DNA of 11,484 nt from assembly GCA_025201705.1 (NCBI GenBank), contig MU617081.1, positions 1-11,484 on the forward strand. The letters are read 5' to 3'. Made by a program: the position numbers and the translations under genes. The notes below the pieces were generated by a model. The model saw only the letters and a program-made list of their open reading frames with translations. It did not search any database and was not told where the DNA came from. Numbering within the stretch: the stretch's first letter is position 1; every line of letters starts with the position of its first letter. Below, piece after piece: positions 1-8,499 of this stretch. This stretch comes from Dissophora ornata. Taxonomy: Eukaryota; Mortierellomycota; Mortierellomycetes; Mortierellales; Mortierellaceae.

Positions 1-47
1 TTTTTCTAAGCGCCGATTTTTCTTGTGTCTTCAACATCAAAAAGGCA

Positions 48-3000
48 ATGGCAAATGGACATGTATCAACCGACCTTGGTCAAGTTGATCTTCTTCATCA
101 AAGCAAGCTATTCACTGCAGACAAAGCAACTCACGGCAATGCAACGAAGGAGGACATTCAAGGAGAATTCGACACTGGCATCAATCAGGCGTTGGCATTG
201 ACGGTCAAGGACGCAGACATGGTATTTGCGAATGATACAAATTCGATGTCGGAGTATAACAAGGAAATAGCGGAAGGCAATGCGACAAAGGAACATGCGC
301 ACCAAATCGTGAATAACGGCAGATCAAAGCAAGAGACGTCGTTGTTCGTCCCAGTTGGTGTAGCGGCAGGTGAGTTTATAGACATTTTTGCGATTTTTTT
401 ATTTTTTTATTTTTTTATTCTCGGGAGTAGCAACTGATACACCCATGCAAACCGTAGCCCAAACAGAGCCCAATCTCGTGTTGCATCAGCAGGAAACGAC
501 GGCAACGGCAACTTTCTCGGTATCAGAGTCTTTGCTGTCATCAGTGCCGCCTCTAATCTCTTTGACAGGGATCGACGGCGGTAAAAATAGCGGACGAGAA
601 AATTGCTCAGATCCATCGAACTCAAATGGAGCACAGCTACCGCGTTTTCTTGATTCCAAAGTTGACATAAAGCAAGTGCCATCCTTGACAACTCGACGCA
701 GTGTAACAGAGAGCAATGAGAATAAGGAGTCGCTAGGCCGGAACGACCCAGATAATCTTGGCATCATAAGAAGACCTCTCAGTGTTATCCGTCCTGAAAA
801 GTTAGACGATGAGAGAGAATGTGGAGAAGAGCAGAAGGACACGCAACGCCATCAACTCTTGGGCTTTGGCGACAGTAGTGACATCAACAATCAACGACGA
901 GGCTCATTTCAAATGGTCTCGAGTGTCTCCTCGGCGACATCTTCCATCTCAATCGACTCCACTGATAGCATGGCCGAATCTGCAGCGATAATAGGTGGCC
1001 CTGACACTAAACAAAGCGACAGTTATAATTGTCAGGGACACAACTACGACGGCGATGTCGACACTAATGACCACTTTGTTCTCGAGCCAAAGTTTGAGCC
1101 GAGTCAGGGTACTGTTGCCGTTAAATTCAATGCATTCACGCCTTCACTATCCGCTTCATCTTGCCTGTCGCCGTCCTCGTCTCCGATCTTGAGCCGGCCA
1201 AGACAACGACTCTATTCACAGTTCCAGCCAGAAGAAACCCCCCAGGAATTTCCCAGTCAGCTAATGGCAACGCAGGAGCGGCCGCAGCAAACGCTACTTA
1301 GGCGTACGCGTAGCTTACCTTCCTCGCCTTACTCATCTACATCCTTACGCCTCCAGTTCCCCCAATATCGCGTTAGCGGTAGCTCGCCCTACACCCAATG
1401 GAGAAACGACAGCAGTCATAGAACATTGACCAGATCCCAGGGAGATGTTAGGCAGTTCGGACAGCAAGAGGTAGATTTGAATGCATCGCAAAAATTATTT
1501 TCAAGCAACATGCTGAAGGAAGCCGTAGATATCGATAACGAGCATGATTCAGCTCCACCGTCCTCTCCAGTGCCATTGATAATAACAGCGGTACGACCTC
1601 GGACGACGTACACAGAGAGACCCCGTCGGCTGTCTTTATTATTGCCCCGTCAGCTTGAGATACTGGGCCAGCAACAGCGAGAAGAAAAAGGCGTATTGGC
1701 CCGTTGTAAGGACAATAGCGGTACTTTTAGCAGGATAGGGGGACTCGGCAACTTTATTAAGGATCATAGTAAGAGGTCTACCGGCGATAAGAAACGTTTA
1801 AAGGAGCAGAAAAGCGACACGGGATTTAACCGCGCGACACCCAAAGTCTCAACAGATAACGACTCTCAACTAGAACGGCAGCAGAAATGGCCGCCCTTCA
1901 GAAATACACCCAGGATTACTTTTCAACCTCATTCGACTGAAATCTCGACCGATCGACCCTCGGTCTCGGGCAGGTTAGTTCTCCATATCCCAAGGCTACC
2001 AGGTTTGAAGTTTCACTTCGTTTCGCTAGCGCTGCATCTTCGTCTGAAAGAGTCAATATCTTGGACGAGGCAGGATTTGGTCTCGTTTGAGATCGAGAAG
2101 CATCACTGGGCACAGACAGTCTGGGATAAGAAGATGATGCTGCCGTTTCAGGATAAACAGGTTGGGGAAGGTGGGCAGGATGGATTTGGTCATAGTGACC
2201 GGAAAGGTCTCTCGTCAGCCGGTGCTGTGGCGACAGCAGCGTCGGTCTTGGCCAATCCAGATACTTCCACAGTCGAGCAGACAGGGTTGCCGGAAGTGGT
2301 GTCGAATCAGCATGGGTCATCCAAACCGAAGGATCCAGCTGAATGCCCTGCGGCATCAACAGGCGCAGCTAGAGGAGTTATTGACGAATGGCGATGGGAG
2401 TGGCTCATGCCTGTGACCAAAAAAGAGGCACGACCAGAGAGTTTTGAGGGTTCCATGGGCATGGTCTGGTACGAACTCGAGGCCAAATGCCTTTTCAGGT
2501 GGGACAAGGTCGACAAGGACGGTCGAGTCCTAATAAACGGTGATTTGAAGTCTACATCGTCCACCCAAGCGTCCATGAACGGAAAGTCGACAAATTTTAG
2601 TGGGCTTGGTGGTGGGATGGCCAAGAGTCAGTCGGGGTCGAACAACTTACTGAAGGGTCTTGGAGGTATAGCTCTTGGATTGCTAAGAATTTAAAGATCG
2701 CGCGCTTTCACTTCAGACCATGCCTACTTACGATATTGTTTGTATTTATTTTGGTAGTTTCCACGAATAAGTCGATTGCGCAGGTTTTTGACAAGCTGCG
2801 TAGAGGCAACAAAAACAAGAAGACACAATTCTCGGGCGATTTTAAAATGGCCACGCAACACGAAGAATACATTAAGAACAGCCTCAAAAAAGCCAACGAA
2901 GCAGCTTTAGCATCTGCCGCCAGCCAAGTATCTCAGACCACAGACTATTCCGTGCTTTCGTCCCTACAGTCGCTGGGGGAAACAGGTCAGGCTTTGAATA

Positions 3001-6000
3001 ACCAGCGGCACCCCCTGGAGACCCCCTCGGCGACAACAACAGGCGCCGTCAAAGAATCACGACAGCCAGCGTCTCCAGAACCCATCCCATTCTTGATGCG
3101 CAAGACTTTAAAGCTCTATTTCCACCATCCACCGCCCAAGACTTCCTCAAATCCTGCTTTCTTCCTCCCTCCACCTTCCATGTCACTCCCTAACCTACCG
3201 AGCACGCGTCGATTAAAGGCTATCATTCCAGGAGCAAGGATTCAAGTCCAGATTGAGGTGCCGTCCATCATCTTCATACCTGGTTATGCCCAAACCTCTC
3301 GCTTGGTGCCCTGCTCCAAGACTGGGGTGTTGATTCCACTCAAAAAGTCGGACAGCAGCCTCGGTAATAATGGGAGCACCATTGGGTCGCACGTTGGTAA
3401 TTTTGGCAGCAGTGGTGTCAGCATGAATAAGAAAGTCAGATCTAGTTCGAAGACGCATGCAGTCAGTCCACGACCCACGTATCTGGACAACTTCCAGGTG
3501 GCGCTCACGGTCCGAAAGGTGACACAGAATGATATCAACAAGAGCGATATCCTACGACGACGGTATGAGAATGTAGAAGTGGCTGCGAATGCGGTTAATA
3601 ATTCCGTAGCGAATGGCAGTGGAAGCGGAAGATTATACGAAGGCGCAACTCAGCAAGGATCGACTAGGACGAGGCAGCTAAGTCATCAATCGAATTCCAA
3701 TATTTCTAGCGCGGCGGTGCACGCTACATCGGCGACCGCTGTGCAAGGGTGTGGTGGGGATCCAAATGATGCAGTTGGCGCCGCCCTTGTTCCTAGCAGT
3801 GGGTTGACATGCAGTGCTGCCATGGGCACAAGGCAGAAGTCAGGACGAGATAAGACATGGAGAAAAGAGATTCGAGTCCGCAAAGTCAAATGCGAGTTCT
3901 GGCAAAAAGAGAGTTGCAGGTAAGAGAGAGCGCAAACGTCGCCACACTTATTGAGTTCTCCCCTTGCATTTGTGGCTAAGAGAGTGAATCGTTTTACCAC
4001 TCATAGAATTCCTTCGGATATCCAGCCATCACGGTCGGTTAAGGTCTCTCTGGGCCCCGTGTTCTCGTATTCTGAGAAGGATCAAGAGAAAGAACGTCTT
4101 CACAACGGAAGCACGCAATTGCTGCAGCACCGGGCGACTGCCTCGTGGGACGCCAATGGCCCTACTATGGCTACAACTGAAGATTCTTCGTCTCCACCAC
4201 CACTGCTTAAAATAAGAACCACAGCATTGGCCGCCGCGAGCATTCGAAAGAAATGCAGTCCCTCTAGCCCCTTGTCACCTGCCCTCTCCGAGCGCAGTGA
4301 CCTTGGCCCGAACGGCAATTCGCCTCTGAAGATCCCTTCACGCTTATATGCCGGCAAAAGTAGAAGTAACAGGGATATTGAACGTAAGGGATCTTTGGGG
4401 TCCATAGTCACATCCCCTCTATTTCAGGCATCCAGTGCCCCACAACAACATCACCAACAACAACACCCCACAGTTATTGCAACGCCTACGCACACTTTGC
4501 CCAACAAACCGTTCACCGTCTTGATTCCAGTACTGCTAAATTCCCCCAAGCTGAGACAAACGTATGCTTGGCCGTCGTTCGAAACCCAATCGCAGGTCCA
4601 CACCCATTCAGCACCAAAAAGCTTGCCAAAAGAGTCCTCGGACCTGAGTTTTGGCTCCGAACTCGATTGCCAGTCTCGCGGCACTACGTATGAGATGGTA
4701 GGCAGTGAGGAGGGTATCAGTAATGGCGGTAGCAGCGCGCATACGAACAACCACGCCTACAACAACCAACACCATACATCAAGCACTCCAGCCGTGAAGG
4801 CGAGGATCGAGGTCAAACACTACCTGACCTTTAGACTGTCTATCGATGTCCTTGAGTACGAAGGCGAACTCGAGCAAGAGGATGTGGATTTAGAGGCAAT
4901 CGAAGAACCGCAGCTGCAACAGGCCAGTGCCCGTCAGCACCAGGAATTTTTACCTGTCGACGGAGAGGACTTCATTAGACCCACAAAGACGTCACAAACG
5001 TCGTCATCGGCGCCAATTCTGACTCCTTCCCAGAGCCACGATGGGTCCAAAAGCATGGTGTCCTCACCCACGTCACCAAAGGTCGGAACTGGGTCCGAGC
5101 CAGCACTCAGTTTCCTTAATTCCACTGCTGGCTTGCTGGACATGGACCTGACCGGACCTAGTGCTCTCCCTCCAGGCGCAGGATCACTGGGTGTGGTGTA
5201 TAATCTTTCCAAGAGACGTGAGTCTAGGAGTTCCTCAGGGACAGTCAAGAGTGGTCAAAGCGAGCACGGTGAAGACTACGCTGGCACTGTCGGAATTGGG
5301 GCCATGACTGCAACGGCTGCGAATGCGCCACCGGTCACCGGAAACGGGAATCCCGGCGGCGGTAGTAGCGGCGGAGGTTTGATAACTGGGGCCATAGGAG
5401 CTATTAAGAAGAAGGCTTCTGGATCTGCATTGGCAAATATCCATTACAATCACCAACAGCAGCAGCAGCAGCAACGCCGTAACAGTCGTGTTTCTGTACA
5501 GAAACTGAAGGACTTTGTGATCCGCGTTCCAATCACGGTCGTGGTCCAAGCGGATGAACATGGACAGGTGACAGGCGCGTTCGGCAGGACAAGCAGTAGA
5601 GATGCATCAAAAGTCTCTGGTGACTCCCACATTGACACTGTGGAGCATCACTGTCAAGCATACTCCGGGGCAGTGCCGGCACTGGGGGCAAATGTAACGA
5701 GCACCGCCACCACAACAATAGGCAACATTGTCACGGTATCGTCTTCAGGCAGGCCAGAAGAGTCGATCGATCCACTTGAGAGCACAGGGACACTCACAAG
5801 CATGAACAGTATTGCAGTCTCGGCGGGTCCTGAACCCGTAGTGAGAAGAATGGAGGACTTTACATCCACGCTGTCCTTACGTTTTGCTGGGCGAAAGAAT
5901 CACCAGGGAGAAAATACTGTTGGAGGACCATTGCAATGTTCCCAGTCTTCTTCAGGAACATCGGGGCGGCGACATCAGCGCCAAAGAAGCGGACTCGCGG

Positions 6001-6188
6001 TCGGGGCACATGGCATTGAAGGTAGAGAAGATGAAAGTGATTCTGGAAGTGAGGACGGGGAGAGAGGGGAAGGGGCAGAGGAGGAATTCGTAGTGATCGA
6101 TGTCGAGGAGATGGAGGAATACGAGGCCACTGAACGGACGTCTACAAAGAGTGCCAAGGTTGTACTTTCGAGAATAGCACAGCTTTAG
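48..6188 (+). CDS. Large arrestin-fold protein, alpha-arrestin / Ldb19(ART1)-like, four exons
   Basis: The exons I infer are 48-369, 431-2665, 2758-3919 and 4007-6188. Phases match at every junction and give 5901 nt, or 1966 residues plus stop. Arrestin-like strands appear in order: SGRLVLHIPRL to LKESISW (about 603-685), WEWLMP to PESFEG to MVWYELEAKCLF (about 761-806), IPGARIQVQIEVPS (about 1010-1049), IRVRKVKCEFWQ (about 1224-1240), ARIEVKHYLTFRLSIDVLEY (about 1505), and FVIRVPITVVV (about 1740). The pattern 'LP...PES.EG...Y.L.A' is what I would expect in Ldb19-type fungal arrestins, which are Rsp5 ubiquitin-ligase adaptors for endocytosis of nutrient transporters. The strands are separated by Ser/Thr/Gln-rich inserts, so the protein is more than twice the usual size of about 800 residues. 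No PPxY or LPxY motif is visible. The ATG at 48 has G at -3 and G at +4, but the frame stays open to the left edge, so the start is uncertain. It could be another arrestin subfamily; the arrestin fold itself is fairly secure. Confidence 0.68.
370..430 (+). other. Intron 1 of the arrestin-like gene (phase 1)
   Basis: The donor is GTGAGT after gcag, and the acceptor is the TAG at 428-430. Splicing joins g369 to c431 and restores the long frame that ends at 2694. Reading through instead gives a TGA at 435-437. The intron is 61 nt, almost entirely T-rich, with no CTRAY-like branch point. The acceptor is GAGTAG, a NAGNAG pair, so using the first AG (427) would add one Val in frame. Confidence 0.75.
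394..417 (+). repeat. (T7A)x3 tract inside intron 1
   Basis: Three perfect copies of seven T followed by A occupy most of the 61-nt intron. They probably serve as its pyrimidine tract. The tract is likely to vary in length between strains. Confidence 0.85.
2666..2757 (+). other. Intron 2 of the arrestin-like gene (phase 1)
   Basis: The inferred donor is GTATAG, which is weak, and the acceptor is TTGGTAG. The upstream frame stops at TAA 2692-2694, inside this segment. Joining g2665 to t2758 enters the next long frame in phase, giving LLKGLG then VSTNKSIAQVF. Branch candidates are GCTAAG near 2681 and CTTACGA near 2727. The length is 92 nt. The alternative is two separate genes, but the arrestin strands continue on both sides, which argues for one. 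Confidence 0.6.
3920..4006 (+). other. Intron 3 of the arrestin-like gene (phase 2)
   Basis: The donor is GTAAGA directly after TTGCAG. The TAA created at the boundary stops the upstream frame. The preferred acceptor is CTCATAG at 4006, with a CTAAG branch candidate at 3976-3980. An alternative acceptor at 3982 is also in frame and would add seven to eight residues (VNRFTTH and neighbours) with no stop. The length is 87 nt with the preferred acceptor. Confidence 0.68.
5454..5474 (+). repeat. CAG/CAA tract encoding seven Gln in the arrestin-like protein
   Basis: Seven Gln codons (CAA, five CAG, CAA) lie just before RRNSRVS and the last arrestin strand. A second, interrupted Gln/His run (PQQHHQQQH) lies at about 4440-4467. 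Both are in frame in linker sequence. Confidence 0.9.
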
Positions 6189-6298
6189 TGAGTTTATTAT
6201 TCAATCCCTTTCGATTCATGTATGAAATTTCGCGTTTGAGAATTTTTTCTTATCAACTACAACTCTTCAAAAGCATCATCCGCTGACTAATCTATCTT
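6189..6298. other. Spacer between two converging genes
   Basis: These 110 nt separate the stop codon of the arrestin-like gene (+) from that of the promethin-like gene (-). The stretch is AT-rich, with T-rich runs near 6240-6252. Both 3' UTRs must end within it or overlap each other. I see no clear polyadenylation signal for either gene. Confidence 0.6.
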
Positions 6299-7125
6299 TC
6301 ATATGCTGCCGCTTTGAGGGTGGTGCTGCTGCTGTTGCTGCTGTTGCTGTTGTCGAAGGTGTCGATGCTGTGTTTGGAGCACGAGTGCAAAATTCCTCGC
6401 AAAGTTGAATCCCACGTATGCGACCACCAGCCAAAAGAAAGTGAATACTGTCATCACCAGTATAGTTCCGAGAACAAAAAGCAAGATGGCTCCGGCGATG
6501 CTCACGACGATCGACTGGATCATAATGACAAACACGACAGCTGCGCCGAGCAAAAAGCCCAGAGATACGCTTGTGACGCATGCAAAGATGATGATGGGCC
6601 CTGAAGATAGCAAAACGAGAGACGACAGGAATATCTAATAGATGAATAATACAACGGTGGAGATGAGGAATTTACATGGAATATGGGATTGGTTGGTCAC
6701 AAACAATGTAGAAATTGCAATAATTTACCGTCAGAAGAGGGTAGTCCTGGACACAGCTAAGGTATTGGTGCCAAGCCTGGACAACTACCACGTTCAACCT
6801 ATGATAAAAAGATTTCAGTAAGTAAGTGAATGACCTACGGGAATAGACGAGGGGGTGGGATAGGAAACGTACTAACGTACTTGTTGCGCAGAGGCTTCGA
6901 CGTGGAGACTACCTCGACGAAGAAAGCCGCAAGCACCTGCCGGATATACAAGAGAGATGGCCAACGGTCTGTCGCGTTGCTACTGCTTCCTCCGTTGCCA
7001 CTGCCACTGTCACCGCCGCTGTCACCTCCTGAGCCCCTATGGCTCTCAAACGCAAACGCTGTGGGTGCCTCGGTCTGGCCCGGGTGTGCAGTAGAGGAGT
7101 TTTTGGGATCGACTTGTTGTGTCAT
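6299..7125 (-). CDS. Promethin/LDAF1-like membrane protein, three exons
   Basis: On the minus strand the exons are 7125-6881, 6798-6729 and 6634-6299. Phases match (2 then 0) and give 216 residues. Residues 1 to about 55 are polar and Gly/Ser-rich with GGDSGGDSG-type repeats, so probably disordered. An amphipathic part follows (WPSLLYIRQVLAAFF, then LNVVVVQAWHQYL). From DYPLLTIFLSSL on come about 85 almost purely hydrophobic residues with Gly and Pro breaks (SSGPIIIF, SLGFLLG, SIAGAI, VLGTIL), ending at YVGFNFARNF. This 'YP-L-hairpin' layout and length fit promethin/LDAF1 and the yeast Ldo proteins, which partner seipin at ER-lipid droplet contacts. The tail is QTQHRHLR, nine Gln, then HHPQSGSI. 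The start ATG has G at -3 (gccATGa) and no upstream ATG in the 130 nt before it. PRA1-like or another small tetraspan protein is the main alternative. Confidence 0.66.
6326..6352 (-). repeat. CAG/CAA tract encoding nine Gln near the C terminus
   Basis: On the coding strand nine CAG/CAA codons sit between LR and HH, twelve to twenty residues from the end of the promethin-like protein. On the plus strand this appears as CTG/TTG repeats, which explains the Leu-rich false frame there. Confidence 0.9.
6635..6728 (-). other. Intron 2 of the promethin-like gene (phase 0)
   Basis: The donor is GTAAAT at 6728 and the acceptor is CTATTAG ending at 6635. This joins DYPLLT to IFLSSLVLLSSG. The later acceptor TTCAG at 6601 would not keep the frame, and the earlier one adds seven hydrophobic residues that continue the membrane segment. 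The length is 94 nt. Confidence 0.7.
6799..6880 (-). other. Intron 1 of the promethin-like gene (phase 2)
   Basis: The donor is GTACGT at 6880 and the acceptor is ATCATAG ending at 6799. A TTACTGA branch candidate lies near 6820. The length is 82 nt. It joins PLRN to K-LNVVVVQAWHQ. Exon 2, at only 70 nt, is a micro-exon that a gene finder could easily miss. Confidence 0.7.
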
Positions 7126-7255
7126 GGCAGAGAACTCAGGCTCAGTTTAGATGGGGAGAGATTCAAAATTGGAGATTAGAGGTGGTGTGGTATGGTAGTG
7201 ATGAGAAGAGAGAAGAGGATGGCGGAGAGAGATTCGCTTGAGCAAAAAAAGTACG
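7126..7255 (-). promoter_or_regulatory. CT-rich leader of the promethin-like gene
   Basis: Read on the minus strand, this stretch is strongly pyrimidine-rich (CTCTTCTCTCTTCTC and CTCTCTCC blocks). It has no ATG before the gene's start codon. That is usual for fungal 5' UTRs and core promoters. The transcription start cannot be placed from sequence alone. Confidence 0.45.
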
Positions 7256-8484
7256 GGTCACTCGTTGTGAGTTCTGGTGCACGGACGCAAAGAAGCGCAT
7301 GCAAATTCGGCAGGGTAATTACTCTTCCAATAATTTTTTTAAATGCCAAGCTAGCAGGCTAGCCATGTGGAGACGCGTACAAACAAGCTTGGCGCTTGCG
7401 GTAAGACTAATTCGTTATGATCGCACATGAATTGACAACAAGACGTTCGGACAAGTGCAACGAAAGACCGCGCCTGAAGGACGGATCTCTCGCTGTGCAC
7501 ACAGACAACAGGCCACAAAGACACGAAAAAAGTAAAAAAGTCCAGCATTTCCACCACTGGAACGGTCTCTCGTGGTCACCTGATCACACAGTCGTCGACT
7601 ACTGTGACGCGTCCGACTTAGCTTGGGAATCATTGTTGACGATTCGAAATATGCAGGGAAATGGAACGACTCGACGTGTCTCGAGCGCATAAACACAATG
7701 CGTTGCGTACGATCAGCATCGCCACACACTTACTGCATCTTCTAGGAAAGGTCTTCATCATTATATCAAACAAACGACCACTCCGGCATACATCCGACGT
7801 TTTGGCGGGACTCGGGTGGATTATCCGCGATACCAGCATGGTCACGACCAACGTCGGCGAGTGATGACAACTTGATTGAAAATGACAACCATCCTTAGTC
7901 CAAGCATCCATGCATCCGTAAGAGTCTTGCTCTTTGATTCTGGATAAGCAAGATAGGCTCTGTACTCCGCAGGACCTCGATCAAACTATGTCAGCCGAGA
8001 TTCCGATAGTCTATTGCAAAAGGAAAGTACAGGTAGCGAGGGACAATAACCTATTTGTCCGTCGATCTCAGCATGCCAGGTATAGTTTTGAAAGTCAGGG
8101 GCTGTTCCCCGATAGCATTCCTTTGTGGACCTATTCGAGAACAAACCTAATAGTTTCATGCATTTCATTACTCATTCTTCTGTAAGAACAAAATAGGGGG
8201 TGGCTTTCGCACTCACGTTCCGAGCATTCGTTGTGTGCAACACTGGTAAGTTCGGCTGGTCTAGGATAATAGGCAATGTCATCTGCTGTGTTATGGCGAA
8301 GAAAATGAAATTTCCTCATTCTCAAGCGGAAGGAGCTGGGGATACCCACTTGTCTCTTTCTTTGAACATACTACTCGCGCCACCTTCTACCTGTTAGTAT
8401 CAGCTTCTGTTTTCATGTGTAATACCTACTCTTCCACTGCTTGCTTTTATCCTAACAGGGTTTAGCGTCAAATTTCTGACTACA
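7256..8484. other. Intergenic region between divergent genes, no gene recognised
   Basis: About 1.2 kb with only short frames on both strands. None has a recognisable domain, and most lack a good start context. Visible points are a double GCTAGC palindrome (7350-7355 and 7358-7363), a pyrimidine-rich stretch at about 8380-8455 just before the secreted-protein gene, and a perfect GTAAGT donor at 8246. The donor could mark a 5'-UTR intron ending at the AG of TAACAG (8458). I see no tRNA, transposon ends or long repeat. Confidence 0.5.
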
Positions 8485-8499
8485 ATGGATTCAAGATGA
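8485..8499 (+). promoter_or_regulatory. Four-codon uORF (MDSR) overlapping the start of the secreted-protein gene
   Basis: An ATG at 8485 has a better context (A at -3, G at +4) than the main ATG at 8496. Its TGA (8497-8499) overlaps the main start codon as ATGA. If it is in the mRNA, ribosomes would reach the main frame only by leaky scanning or by stop-start reinitiation. Confidence 0.55.

Noticed and set aside
5235..5561. Minus-strand frame with a poly-Leu stretch
   Set aside because: It is the reverse complement of the Gln tract in the arrestin-like protein, with no other support.
6276..6604. Alternative frames over the last exon of the promethin-like gene (a Leu-rich plus-strand frame and a second minus-strand frame)
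   Set aside because: They arise from the CTG/CAG repeat. Only the frame ending at 6299 gives a continuous hydrophobic hairpin and a phase-consistent splice chain.
7350..7363. Double GCTAGC palindrome as a regulator binding site
   Set aside because: A six-base palindrome repeated once over 14 bases is easily a chance event, and no known fungal regulator motif matches it.
7417..8397. Several 60-104 codon frames on both strands between the promethin-like and secreted-protein genes
   Set aside because: They overlap one another, have no recognisable domain and no supported splice partners. Frames of this length are expected by chance in 1.2 kb.
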